A stretch of DNA of 64,000 nt from Angiostrongylus vasorum. Lineage: Eukaryota; Nematoda; Chromadorea; Rhabditida; Metastrongylidae. A program made the translations under genes and the position numbers. Every line of letters starts with the position of its first letter. The first letter of the stretch is position 1. Shown piece by piece: positions 1 through 12,400 of this stretch. The stretch lies in assembly GCA_018806985.1 (NCBI GenBank), contig JADANN010000417.1:558001-622000 (forward strand), in the 5' to 3' direction. The notes beneath the pieces are model-generated. The model had not been told where the DNA came from. It made no database searches and saw only the letters and a program-made list of their open reading frames with translations.

Positions 1-744
1 ATCAGCCTCGTGTAAGCTCAACAGAATAAAAACATGTCGGAATTGTGTTTCTTTGGAGTCTACTGAACGAAACATTCCATCTTTCTTCGTCGAGATTCGT
101 TGTTCCAACATGAAAGCAACTGAACAAGCGATTTCATCGAGCTGGACACGACGGTGTTCCTCAGTTTACTACTGGTTTCGTGGTTGTCGCGCTTCAGTGG
201 AAATTTCGAAAATTCAAACGTCTAGCATTGAAAACCGAATTTGATTTGACCCCGGCCTAATTAATCAATATTTTGTTCTATCCATGAGCTTACCACGATT
301 TTTTTTATGTAGCTTCTATATGGGTTACGTCTCGACGTCGACGTCTTCTTGAGAACTGGATTGATCCGAGTCGATCGTCCACAGCCATTCAAACACAATT
401 CATCCTTAAGGGAATTTTAATGCTAAGCAAACTTAAAATTGAAGGAATGTGGAGTTTATTTTAGAAGTCTGTAAACTTTTTCAGCTCAACCACTGCTGTA
501 TTAATGAAGAAATTTTCGTCTGTTTTATCGTATTGTCTGTTGTTAAAAGAGCAGCTTCATCGCAAATATATCGAAACTTCAACAGAATCTGTGCTATGGT
601 TAAAAAGCTTTTAGCTAGCTGCTTAACTGATGTTTTAGTTTCCTGAAATATTCCTCCGCAACCTGTTAGTACGGAAAGGTTCTCGCAAAGGAAAAGCTGC
701 TCATAAACACTTCGGCGAATCTCATTGTCTAGAGTATACCGAGG
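1..744. other. No gene recognised
   Basis: Only short chance reading frames were seen. No exon-like stretch with splice sites and protein-like composition was found, and no repeat that recurs elsewhere in the window. Confidence 0.4.
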
Positions 745-1130
745 GGACGGATAGCACAGTGGTAGTGATGTTTGTCATCACTAGTATGGTGCTAGTTCGA
801 TTCCGCTTCGGGCTAACCAAGCTTCTTATCCCTCCGGGGTGGGGATATTGGTACCGGACTTGTCTGGGGAAAAAAACACTCTCTGCACTCCAAATGGGAA
901 CGCTCCAGCCCGGATATCTCAGGTCTCTAGGGAGAATCGCTCAACCAGTATTAAACGTTATTCGTGATGAAAGGGAATTCCTGAAGCAGCAACTGAAGCC
1001 ACACGTAAGAACTAGTGAAACCTCCGCGGACTGGACGATGTACGCGAGGAAAAGAACTGGATGTGAGAAGTGCTGGGATCCCGCACTGTAGATGTGAAGA
1101 CGGATCAAATGAAATAAAATAAATGAAAAG
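745..1130 (+). repeat. tRNA-derived SINE, family A (full-length-like copy)
   Basis: The 5' part looks like a tRNA promoter: an A-box-like GATAGCACAGTGGTAG followed by a B-box-like GTTCGATTCC. The middle carries CCCTCCGGGGTGGGGA and GGTACCGGACTTGTCTGGG, and the 3' end is an A-rich tail near 1110-1130. The middle segment recurs inverted near 31140-31180, and the tail motif (AAGTGCTGGGATC, then a GATGTGA stretch) recurs at 5280-5330. A 110-codon open frame across it is incidental. Terminal duplications were not resolved. Confidence 0.75.
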
Positions 1131-2869
1131 ACTATATAGCGACCGCTTTTCTCCCATAGAAACAGTGGGCAGACTACGAAATAAAAGGTCAATGGTAATG
1201 AAAGGCTATAAGTTTTCCTTGGCATTACATCTAAACCTTTTTTTTGATTTTGAAGGAAAGTCAGCGTTTCATTGTTGTTAGTATTACCACATACTCGTCT
1301 AATCAGTCTTGCCTTGATTTTTTATTGTGAAAGTGTTAATCCCACAACTTGTTGTTCTCGACGTTCTTCAATATTCACTGCGTTCCTGCTGAGCAGACGC
1401 GAGTTTGTTACCACTCTAGTTATTCACTTGGAATTGCTGACGTTTTGGCGATTTCGCCTTTTTCGGATCCGCTTTCTGTGAGTCCTCCACTGATTACCAG
1501 GACAGTTACTCATCCATGCAAGTTCTGTGCGGTTGGCCTCCATGTGGAATACTCAGTACAAGATTCGTGGAAAGCGGCTCTAAAGAAGGCCAAATCCGCC
1601 GAAGCATCAACTGTTGTTGCTAGCGAAAACAAATTTTCGTTCACATAGTGAACAGTTTCTTTTAAACACTCACCGTATTGTTCTTTATAAATGAGGAATT
1701 TGCGTGGCTGAGGTCATAAAGTCGGCCTGAAGAATGGTGCGTGGTCAGGCACGATCACAAAGCAGTCCTCCCTGGAGTCGATCTTCGGATTTTTGGAATT
1801 TGTCCAAAACGCTTCAGGCGTTTTACGCGCTGATATTTTAGATCCCTATGCAAGGGTAGTCACTCCTAACTCGAAATCTTCTCCATTATGCCTTCGCGTG
1901 CGATGGATGCCTAATGGAGTGCTATGTTGGACCTTAGGTTTCCCAACTAGGTGCTTTTTCACAAGAACGCAGAGTGATCTATCTATTTCTTCAACGTTTT
2001 CCTCGCTACATGCTCTTTGTACCGTTATTGCAAATTACGAAATTTTGCTTTTCGCTGGGACGGTCATATAAATGGTAACAAACTAGCTGACATTTTAGAG
2101 CGTTCAGTACTATTTCAACTACTGCTGCCGAATTTTCTAGACCAGTGTTTCTTAAGCAACTTCTTTGGGAGCGAAGGGCTTGATAAAAGGGTGCTTATTT
2201 TCCTAGATTGATCGTTTAGGGGCGTGGTTCTTGCTTTAAACCTATCTCTAGCGGCTACTGTTTAATAGCCATTCTGCGCCAAGTTTACGGTTTCGCCTTT
2301 ATGCTATGTTCCTCTGCACACGCTGATGGCTCCTCGAAACATATTTCTGACAAACGCCCTTTTTATGTGTGAAGTGCGCGAGGAGAGGAAATGAACCATG
2401 TTTTTGTTGCTTGGTTTCGGTACCATTTGGCAATATAGCCGTTTTCGGATTGGTTAATTTAAGAAGTGGAAGCCAGTTTTCTTTCGATTTCTCTCGGATA
2501 AAGTTATTTCACTGTTCTTTCAGTAACTTAAAACATATTTCCGTAAACAATTACCTTTGTATCTACAACAGAGTAGTGACCAGGAATCGATTACTGGAGC
2601 TTTCTATTTTAGGCATGAATGAAATGGTTATATGATGCCAGTCGCTGTCCGATTATCTACCCTTCTAAGCGCTTGCCACGTTGGCCCACTCGTTTAATTT
2701 TCGGTTCTGAGCTTTAAATTCGTTTTTAGATGATGGGCTATATAGGGAAGTGTTATCAAGAGGGTAATAACTATAAACTTTCCACCTATATCACTTACTA
2801 ACCTAATAATACTCACTTTTTTGTTTAATTTCTTTTATCATTTTTTCACGGCAGGGTAAAGCAATATGG
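1131..2869. other. No gene recognised
   Basis: Several open frames of 60-99 codons occur here, but none shows a credible splice-bounded, protein-like exon on either strand. This could be upstream or intronic sequence of syd-1. Confidence 0.35.
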
Positions 2870-3122
2870 TGCTGAGATATTTGCAAAACTTGGACCCGAC
2901 GCCAGATCGAACGGCGACTACTTCTTTACGGGGCCTCACATGTTACGCATGGTATCACTGAGGCTCTTGCTTCGCCTTTCTCTAAGCCAGTTTTCTACCT
3001 AACGATGCCATCAGCAATCACCCGTCAACGGGAATGATCAGGGGGCGTAACACGTGATCGTCCGGAAACGGTAATCGCTGTTCGATCTGGCCTGAGGTCC
3101 AAGTTTTGCAAATATCTCAGCA
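2870..3122. mobile_element. Foldback (MITE-like) element, family C
   Basis: The ends are inverted repeats: GCTGAGATATTTGCAAAACT at the left, and its reverse complement followed by CAGCAT at the right. The arms stay complementary inward: GCCAGATCGAAC near the left end pairs with GTTCGATCTGGC near the right, and the CACATGTTACGC region pairs with GCGTAACACGTG. The whole element of about 250 bp can fold into one long imperfect hairpin. It encodes no protein. A near-full relative lies at 32217-32480, with partial copies near 26.5, 34.8, 51.2 and 61.5 kb. Confidence 0.8.
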
Positions 3123-4101
3123 TCGTAGTGACAGTCTAACAGTTTTCGATTTTGTTAGTTATCGAACCTGTCGCAAAACTGTAAAACTGTTGTTTACATC
3201 TGCTTGTTTAACGGTATCACTTATCCGAAACAATTCACCGTAAATTGACAGAAGAGTAGTAAATCCACCTTACTGATGTTTTCTGAAGGAAGAGATCTTT
3301 TATTTACAGTGGTGCTTAAATTCTGTTATAGTCCTGAGTTTTCGAATTGCGTTATATACATAGATATTCCTCATTTTCCCAAAATATTCCGTGTAGGATT
3401 ATTCTTGATATTGGGATGTTGGAACTTTTAATTCTATGCAGAATGTTTCCGCATGCGTTGCTGCAAATTTTCGAAGGAAAAAAAAGCTTGTACTGGAGCT
3501 ACCTGGTCTTAGAAAGATCGATGGATCCGACGAACACCGGCTATCCACTTCCAAGTTGGAATTTTCACAATTCGTTTTCAAAGTTGCGACACTAATAAGA
3601 ATTCTGCTATGAGAATTCTTCGTTGAAGTTAAAACTGAAATATGATTCGATTAGACATCAGCATAGTTTTCTGTTATTTGGCATGATTCTCTGACATGCC
3701 ATGAAGAAGCTTAACAATATCCTAAGGGGTTTCCAAAGAGTTTTCTCTGCTCCTTTGGAGTTTTCAGAGAAAGATGACAGAAATCTTAAGTTGCCGTCAA
3801 GCCCATGATTGGTATTTTGCAGAATTACTTCGTTTTCTTTGGTCAATATAAATGTACTGAGCGGAAGAGCCTTTGATGTTACAGATTTCATTTATATCAA
3901 GCATTTCAGTCATTCGAGAATATTTAATTTTTCAGTACGTAAAAGGAAAATGTGTATAACGTGAGATCATGCCGGCCATCCGTGAACCATAAATAATTCA
4001 GCATTTTTTCCAGCACAAATTATTTTCTGACATAGTTCCTTCCCGTTTTATTTGCACTTGCAGTTTGAACAAGAGGTTGATAACACGTCCCATCTATTAT
4101 T

Positions 4102-4127
4102 CATAAGTGTTTTCGAAAACACTTATG
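4102..4127. repeat. Perfect 26-bp palindrome
   Basis: The half-site CATAAGTGTTTTC is followed directly by its exact reverse complement, with no spacer. The rest of 3123-4707 shows no recognisable exon; a short repeated motif (CTCTT.. then AGTGCACTGA) occurs near 4130 and 4225. Confidence 0.8.
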
Positions 4128-4707
4128 CTCTTGTAGTGCACTGATCCTGATAAGGATAATGCAGGGACATGTAGACCCCTAGTCTCTGCCATTTATTTCT
4201 TATAACTCTTATAGAGAACGCCTCTACTCTTAAAGTGCACTGAACACACTAACGGTCATGCACGATTTCCACATGACTGACTTGACCGCCGTTCCACCCA
4301 TATGCGGTTCCACATAATTCACTCGTTTCAATGGTGATATCGCTCACCTGTTTTTCTACGCTGTCTAAATTTAAGGCCTAATGTATTGGATGCTTCCATG
4401 CCTAGATTATTGCCGTCCCTCTTTGATTGTGCTGATCTACCTTAGTTTTTCCACAAATAGAAAATATTTTTTACTAATCAGTATGGCGGTTTACCTTTGC
4501 TATTCCTTCCTCAGTGACAAATTAAAAAACCATTTTGCTGCTGAATTTTCAGTTCTCCATGATAAGATCACTTCACACAGAACCTGTTGTTGTCTGGTCC
4601 TGATTTTGCAGAACAGAAAGTTAAATTTCGTTCGAGTAATAAAACACTATTTGCTGCCTGTTGATGATGCCGATGGTCATTACAATGCGTGGCACTGAGG
4701 CTTACAG

Positions 4708-4811
4708 CAAGAGCTCCTAAATCAGCAACGTCTTCCAAGTTAAGAAGTGTGACATCTCCGTCCGGAAGCCTAGATAACAGTAGACTGGTGCAAAATGACT
4801 GCTTACAACAT
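4708..4811 (+). CDS. Candidate upstream exon of syd-1 (serine-rich linker)
   Basis: After an acceptor TTACAG there is an open frame with linker-like composition, beginning RAPKSATSSKLRSV and ending VQNDCLQH before a GTAACT donor. Its end phase (0) matches the phase-0 entry of the 6993 exon of syd-1. That would make it part of a longer syd-1 isoform whose N-terminal PDZ domain lies further upstream, outside the window or unrecognised here. An opposite-strand open frame of 146 codons (5008-4568) also covers it. The call rests on composition and phase only, so confidence is low. Confidence 0.35.
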
Positions 4812-5042
4812 GTAACTAATAATGTAACGTAACTGCCGCGCAGCAACGGAGTCGTTAAGTGGAAAACTCCAAAAATTTGTGACCGCTTTGGCACACCCTT
4901 TCGAGATTCTATGGAAAACATATTTTTCTCGTTGAATTGTCCAGGTGAACTGAATCTGTACTGGGACTCACACGATTCCTTATGATTCACGAAGACAGGT
5001 TCTTCCATTATCCAACTGTTACTACGTCTAATTGTGAAATAT

Positions 5043-5335
5043 GGGGCGGGGGATAGCGTAGTGGTTACTGATGCCGTAAACTAGGAAGCAAAGCCGCTAG
5101 CTCTCTCCCGGCTCCAACACTCTCCTCCATTCCACGCAGGAACGCTTTAGCACAGTCGACTCTACCAGCGTTCTGCATGATGCATGATGAAGACAAAGCA
5201 GCAGCCGTAACAATAGGCAAAATTTTCGAAAACCATTTTGAACTAATAATGGGAAAAAAGGAATCGAATGCAAGAAGTGCTCGGATCTGCACAATAGATG
5301 TGATGACGACGGGTCATGTAAATAAACAAAAAAAA
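5043..5335 (+). repeat. tRNA-derived SINE, family A (diverged copy)
   Basis: It begins with a GGGGATAGCGTAGTGGTTA A-box-like segment. It runs through the CTTTAGCACAG.CGACTCTACC middle to a tail with AAGTGCTCGGATCTGCAC, GATGTGATGACGACGGGTC, then an A-rich end. The tail matches that of 745-1130. A 150-codon open frame starting at 5177 runs out of the repeat and is treated as incidental. Confidence 0.6.
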
Positions 5336-5823
5336 ATCCTGGAATATGCTTCAGTTGTAAACAGCACTCTAGTCACAGATTTTCTGCTCAAAGGGCGTGT
5401 CAGGCTTCACGCAGTTCAGCAGGAGTGGTATTCTCTTGTTTTGTTTGCTTTGGGATTTCTTGTCAAACAAAACTCTAGTTGTATTATCTTCTTCAAATGG
5501 ACATCTAAATCTATGGTGGTAGCAATTGCTTCTATTGAATATAGCTCGCATGATGCCCGACACATATCTGGGACGGATACTGATGTGATTAGTATTTCGA
5601 ACAATTTGAGGATTTTGGAGAAAAGTTAATTGTTATTGTTTTTTTCCGCTAGAAATTAGTGCACTATATTTGGCTACGTGTCACCATAGTATTCTACAGT
5701 TATCCATCGTACTATGCTGTATTTTCTTTTGCAGACAGTCTCATTCCACTTCTATTAATTTTTTTTAGTTATGATATTGCCATTGTCGGTTTCTTTACAT
5801 ACCATACACTATATGTGTGGAGG

Positions 5824-6050
5824 GGGCGCATGTGGCGCAGTGGTCGGAGGCGCCCTGCAACACACACATGAGATCGATTTCTGCGCCTCTGGCCCATCAA
5901 GCCCTCCATCCCTCCGGGGTAGGCAAATTGGAACCAGACTTGTCTGAGAGGATAGCAGCACTGGCTCGATACATCGCTAGGCCACCGCGAGTCACTGCAA
6001 AGGCCAGATATGCGTTCATTCAACGCCGAGAGCTTTATCCATTATCTATC
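5824..6050 (+). repeat. tRNA-derived SINE, family B
   Basis: The 5' end GGGCGCATGTGGCGCAGTGG (A-box-like) is followed by a B-box-like GATCGATTTC. The body carries CCATCCCTCCGGGG, CCAGACTTGTCTGAGAGGAT, GGCTCGATACATCG and an AGAGCTTTATCC tail. Further copies lie at 44829 (plus), and at 25545, 57864 and 59235 (minus), among others. Confidence 0.8.
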
Positions 6051-6992
6051 CTTTACATTATTGTCATAGTTTTTTTATACTTGTTTTGTTCTATGTACCG
6101 GTTTCTAACAGAGTTGCTGATGTTTTCTTAGGTGGCATTGGATTCGAACAACTACGAAACTTTTAAATAACTGCGAAACTATCTTTTTTTTTAACGTCTT
6201 CTTCTGTTGCGTAAGCAGGACATTTGCTATCAGGATTTAGATTTACGTCAGATAAGAATTTTCGAATGATGAACATCATAAATTATCCTTTTCCTCACTT
6301 TCCAGCTTCTTTTTCCTCTATTGATCGTTCCAGAGACAAACTCTGGTTTTATATGAAGATAAGAAAAATGTTCAGAAAAGGTGCTTAGGTAAAAAAAATA
6401 GTGCAAAAAATAAAAACGAGGATGTAGAGTTTCAGAGAAGTTTGGAGTTTTTTGAAGTGTTTAGGAATTGGATGGTGTTGTTCCTTATATAAAATGACTA
6501 TGATAATGACCATGTAAAGAATTTGAAATTGATAGAAGTTGCAACTATGCTGATTTTTTTTCGAAAGCCTAGTGCTCGTTCTTCCCTAGATCGCCGATTC
6601 TTCCTCTTTCCGCGTTTTCCCGTGCGTCAGTCTCCTTTACTAATCGTCACGTACTATTATCGAGTGCCCCAGTAAATGTTCCACGTCGCCTAAGCCTAAT
6701 TGACCAGCCGTCGCTAACTGCCTTGAGCCGTTTGTTGCATTTATTCTCTACGTTTATTCGCTTATCTTGTCTAACTATACAAGTATCCAAGTTTTCTCTT
6801 TAATCTGGCTTAACGGTCAGTTTACTCAAATGGTTTTTTCTCTCTAGCATCAGCCAATGCACCTAGCTTGTTCTGAATTCCAGATTGCTTCTTCACTAAA
6901 CTTTTTTTCCTCAGCGTTTCGTTTTTCCCTCCTTTACTTGCCTACACACTCCCCACTCCCTGCCTCATTAGAGTCATTAAGTTTATTTCAAG
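6051..6992. other. Non-coding; possible internal promoter or 5' flank of a short syd-1 isoform
   Basis: No protein-coding exon was seen. The end of the stretch, TTTATTTCAAG directly before the 6996 ATG, looks like a trans-splice or cis-splice acceptor. Confidence 0.35.
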
Positions 6993-6995
6993 GAA

Positions 6996-9443
6996 ATGAA
7001 CCGAATTTCGGCTCCTGGTAGTCCACGGTCGCACTACTCTCCTCGTTTACTAAATGGGCATGCAGAACCTCTTCAAGAACGAAATCAGAGGTTAGCTTTG
7101 TACTCAATTTCTGAGCTGATTTTTACCCTTTTCCGGAAATGTCTTATAGTATCAATCATAAGTCGCATTCGTAGCGCTGGTATTTAATTTGGTAATAGAC
7201 CTCGTAGTATCTTCGCCCCTTTGCAAATTAACTAATAGATGTAAGTATGAGTGGGCATGTGAATATCTTAAAGGGTTCTGTCCCAATCGCTGAGGGATGC
7301 GTCATACATTCGACTTTATAAAGTGTCGTAAAGGTGATTGAATGCATATCTGATCTATATAATGCCTGCGTTTTTTTTACCAGTGTATCAAGTCATGTTT
7401 TCTTTTACACTGAGATCTGGTACCAACCTCAGGAAAATGGGGACTCGGTTTTCTCAGTGCACACAAATGCCTTAAATGTCAAAATTTATTTTCTATTTGT
7501 TCAAATCAATGTGCCTGGAATTATCTTTGGGTACTTTTCTAAAAAATTCACTTGTTGCCAATTACTCGGTTTATCCCACCATGGTTGCGCATGTTCCTAG
7601 ATGTAAAACTATAATACGATGTATAGCAGGGGTTCGTTCCTCTTAGTTTCGCAAGCTGAGAAGGAATTTAACATTCTTATCCGTAGGCCCGGCTAAGAGT
7701 AGATCAATGCTCAGAATCGCCTTCTTCATGCACAAGAGCGACTGGCTAGTGAATATTCGATTTAGGAGGCTGGTGATTGTCTGTGATGCCTGTTAGTGTA
7801 GTCCTTATCACTGTTGTTGAAACTCAAGAGGGAGAACATTTTGCCCAGTTAGCAAATAATCCGTCCGATGGAAGCTATGCTAGGGCCCGCGGACTTCGTT
7901 GTAAAGACAGGTTATTAATGGAAGTACTGAAGTGAAATTTACTTCATTAATGCATTCGTGATAGTGCTCCATTATTGACAGCCATCTAAATCTCATCGAC
8001 AGTTGGATCGCTTAGGAGTTCGGAGCTTAATGGATTTCTAAAAGGAAATTAATCCCATCACTTTAAGGAAATTGTAATTTCTGCAAAATGCTGTTTTATT
8101 CTTTGAGCTAATCAAATTTGAAGTTTTGAAAATTCGAAAAATTCCATTTTTTGAAACTTTTAACGTAAGCTCGGCATCTGTAAATATGAGCCGTGCATTG
8201 GGAGACGTCATGGTATCCGACTTAAAGAACTCACGCTTGTTCGGTCGCTACGTTGTTAGAAATGCGTAACACTTGACGAAATAAAGAGCCATTAAAAACT
8301 ACGTTTTTAGGCTCCAAAAAGTTGGAGTTTTATCGTGGTCGAGAATAGAACTGGCATGTGTTTATCAAAGACCTATAGATTATACTGGTTTGATTTCGGC
8401 CCAGAAATTCACTTTAAGTTGAGATATGCTTGTTTAAAATTGAAACTCTAGACTAATTCCGAATGCGTGCATATTGGAAATCAATGCGCATCGTCACGAG
8501 CGTCAATCAAAACTCGCTGATGAATGAAACATGAATTATTAAAGTTCGGGCTTCCACTAACTGTTATAGGTTTTTCTGATCCGGATCCGTTAGAAACAGT
8601 ATCCCGCACTGCTCGAGTACCACCGCCGAAAATCTATTCAACGAGTACTGTACGACGGACCGAGAGCTTTAATTCGGCACCAGGGAGTCTTACCTGTTGG
8701 TTTCATTTTATATTTTACCTTTGACCTTGCCAGCTGTCGTGGGAACCTATAAAGTGTTCGAGTTTTGATTTTTGTTGATGTATCATTAATAGAGTTCATG
8801 GTAAGTGCCATACCATCGAAAGAAGTTTCTATACGAGTTTATGGTTGATCTTCAATAAGATGAGGCCCCATTTTCAACATTTTCAAATTTTCGTGATAAT
8901 TCCTACAGTTATGATCTTATAATATCAGATAGAGTTTTTATTTTACCGCGAACTTTTTTCAATTTTAAATTAATGTAAGGATAAATTTTTATTTGGAAAA
9001 GAAGTCATGAGTCATCAGCATTGCCGAAAGGTATTGAGCAACGCCGAGAACTAAAGTGTTCGTAGACACCACTTAACACATTAAATATTTACTAATTGAT
9101 GTGGTTTTCCGGAGTTTCCATGTATTCCTTGGTCTTCATGGAATGATATAGATAGAAACCTTACGGTTTTCCCTTGTTCCTTTGTATATCGTGCCCTTTC
9201 TCCTTCATATTCTTTCGTTCAGTTATCTTGATTACATTGTTCCGCTCCTCAACTCGCTTTTCCATCGATCTTTCTTGTTTTGTCTTCTTTAAATAGAAAC
9301 TCCAAAGTGAAATCTGCAAGTACACGTTTTTTTCTTAAAGTTGAGAAACATGACGCTGTGAGAAAGGATTTCTACTGTGGAGTGGCGCAGGAGTATGAAG
9401 ATTGTAAAAACTTTATTATTTACAGATTTAAAATGTGTTAAAT

Positions 9444-9482
<39 letters not shown>

Positions 9483-12400
9483 TATATAGCCACCAGTATG
9501 GGCTAATGGAAAGGAAGTCTGTCTTTTTTTTCGAAAAGGTCTTCTATCAATTTTTTTTGTGGCACAGTGCCAGAATTACTATAATAGACATATAGCCACG
9601 CAGCCGTGTACACGGGACTTACAAGTGTCACAACGTTAACCTTGAGAAATTCTTCTTTTTGCTAATTGTTGTAACTGTGATCAGTATTGGAAGTAAATAT
9701 CTTTCAGCCACCAGTATACACTCTCCCTCGATCATGCACAGCCGTGCCACCACAGGATCCGAATACTCGATTGCATAACTCAGTATCGGAGCGAATTCAC
9801 AATCTCTTCGGGCGAGTGGTGGATCCGCTATCACGTTTTTCTGATCCAAGAATGATGAACGCGCCAATGACACGAAATCAGGAGATACTGTCCAGATCGC
9901 TATGCTCACCGGTACTCCCAAGACCGCTGAAACCACTGGATAATAAGAGCAATTCATTGCCTAGAAGGAGAGCAATATCAGGTTAGTGCTTTAATACTGC
10001 CCTTTAGGCTTACCCTGATGTATAAGTTTATCTCCAATGGTTTTCAGATTTAACTAAACACCAGGCTGCTTTTTGACTTCCCTGAAAAAATAAGGATTGC
10101 ACTGTTTTTATTATGTGGTGGTATACTTTTCTGAAAAATGTTGGCTACTAAGTAATATTATCGTCATAGTAAAGCACGGAAATCTCTAAAAGCTTTATCT
10201 AATAGGTACAAGAATTGGGGCTCAAATTTTTAGGTGGGTAGAGATTTCTCCTTAGAACTCATAGTAGATTCATAACTGTTGGACGTTTTGTTTGTAGTTT
10301 AGTATCACTAAAAAAAACAAGTAATAAGTTTTAATATTAACGAGGCCTTATATCATTTATTTCATCTCATTTTGTAAGCCGTGATGGAGAGTGCTTTCGG
10401 TGTGCTCTTAGTTAACAATATTTCTACTACATTCGTTTGAATATCCTTATTACGAGCCTACTATCGTCAGACGCCCTCCTGTCACGGCAATACACAGAAT
10501 TGGCGCATTTCTTTTTGCGTAATCGTGCCAATTTGCGAAACCGAGGCTCCGACATATAAGTATAGATCTTGTTGAGCAACTATCATTATCTCCTAAATAT
10601 AACCTTTTTTTTACCACGAAGAAAGAATGACATAGGTTTCTGTTGAATTAAACTACATGCCTGGAACTCTAGTTGACTGGAACGTTTAATTAGCAATTTT
10701 GGAAAATCTAAAGAGAAATAATCTAATGTCACAGGACCTCGGAACGTGAAGTGGCGAACGGACGTGTTGGCGACGAATGCATTAGCCGACGATAGCGATG
10801 GAGCAACGTCCGCACCTGAGTATACGAGGAGTCCGACTGGGTACTATCGGAACCCGGCCCACCGTGAGTGCTTAATAGTGCTGCGAGAATGTTTTTTGAA
10901 TAGTGGATATCAATTTTCTTCGGTTGTAAGCTCGAACCGCCTTAAAGTCGCCTATTTTCCTGTTTATAATTGTCTATTTCTTTTCGTCCTCAGGAGCAGT
11001 CTTACGCTGCGCTAAGCTTATTGGACGTTTTTCATGCAATTATGACGGTTTTTATGGTTCTAAGCCCTGGAATATCATAACCTCTACTTCATGGTGAATA
11101 ATCCTAGGGTGTCTGTTGACTGTCTTAATTATTCACTCATTTAATTCAAGCTTCAGAGGTTTTTTTGTTGAGGGGCGTGCTTATATATTATTGCACTCAT
11201 TTCCTATGGAATCTAATTAGAAGTTCTACTCCACCTTTTTTTCAGCTTCTCCTGCGGTTCTACATGTTCCCAATTTATTTTCGTGTTTTCACTCGTCGTC
11301 CATTTGTGTCAACTCCTATAATCAGTCGTCCAATAACGTACCCTAATTCATTATCGTTACGGCCGCCTCAGCGATTTCACGCAATAATTTCATTCTCTTT
11401 GGAGAGAAAGGACTTACGCTGATGAAGAAAGGGCACGCGCGGAGGCAAAAGAACAAAGGGGAAAATTGATGGAAATGGATGATGTAGTGCTGAATGAAAT
11501 GGGAATAGGTTTCCTATTTCTTCGCAATTATCGTGAATACCTTCACTCTGAGGTTCAAAGGATTGCGTCCATCTTTTGTATTGGACTTTTTTTTTACGAG
11601 ACCAGTGTAGGCAAGAATTCAATCTTGCAAATTTCTTCTTTTTGGAGATGTTTTTGTAATGTGTTATAGAAGTGAAGCTGTTTTTTTGCCAATCAAATGC
11701 ACTCTGGCATCACGTAGAAGGTCTGTATCACCCACTAATACTGAGTCACTCGAACGGGCAGCGAGGTCTCCATTCGTCCGTGTTCTGGGACAGCAGAGCT
11801 AGGTGTTGTGCAAAGGATATTGCAACTTTGATATTAAGCCTTTGCTCCTACTATTTTTGGTGAGGGATGTCTGCGGGTGCTAAATGGCTTCTGCGAAGGC
11901 ATAATTTTCCTGTTTCTTAGTTGAACAATTAAATCATTTATAGTCATGCGTTGTTCCTGTGTTGTTTAGTATCTCACTACGACATTTGCGTCATTTTTTT
12001 AAAGAATCAAAATTTTTTAGATGACAGTGAAAATTCAGATTTGCGGCTACCGAATGATGGGCCAAGTAGGGACTGTCAATGACATCTTTTCCGCAGCGGA
12101 GTATAGGAATTGGGCAGAACCGACGGACCCGTCAGTGATAGGTAGACAGTCAAGGCGAGTGATAATTTTGGATTTATAATATTCTCATAATGCACGATGC
12201 TGGGTTCTCAGTTTCTGAAATACATAAGGAGTTCACAACTTTTCAGACTTACAGAACAGGCTTTGAATTGTTTTTAGATAGCCGTTTTAGATTTAAATAG
12301 TTTGAAATTCGAACCCCCAAAAAAATTGATGGCGAACTTTGGAGTCTTAAAGTGTTTTTACACATTAGCGGAAAGCGGAAAACATTAACACTACGTTAAG

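Noticed and set aside
4568..5008. 146-codon minus-strand open frame
   Set aside because: The sequence is low in recognisable features, and the plus strand has a phase-compatible candidate exon over the same bases.
5177..5629. 150-codon open frame
   Set aside because: It begins inside a SINE and runs into unrelated sequence; composition is not protein-like and no splice or start context supports it.
5824..5895. tRNA gene candidate
   Set aside because: The A- and B-box-like motifs are there, but there is no cloverleaf with a matching acceptor stem, and the same sequence recurs with a long common tail, so it is a SINE head.
11165..11422. 85-codon open frame upstream of the 11407 syd-1 exon
   Set aside because: Phase does not fit the preceding exon at its acceptor. 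A short exon from 11246 ([13 protein letters not shown]) remains possible but could not be fixed.
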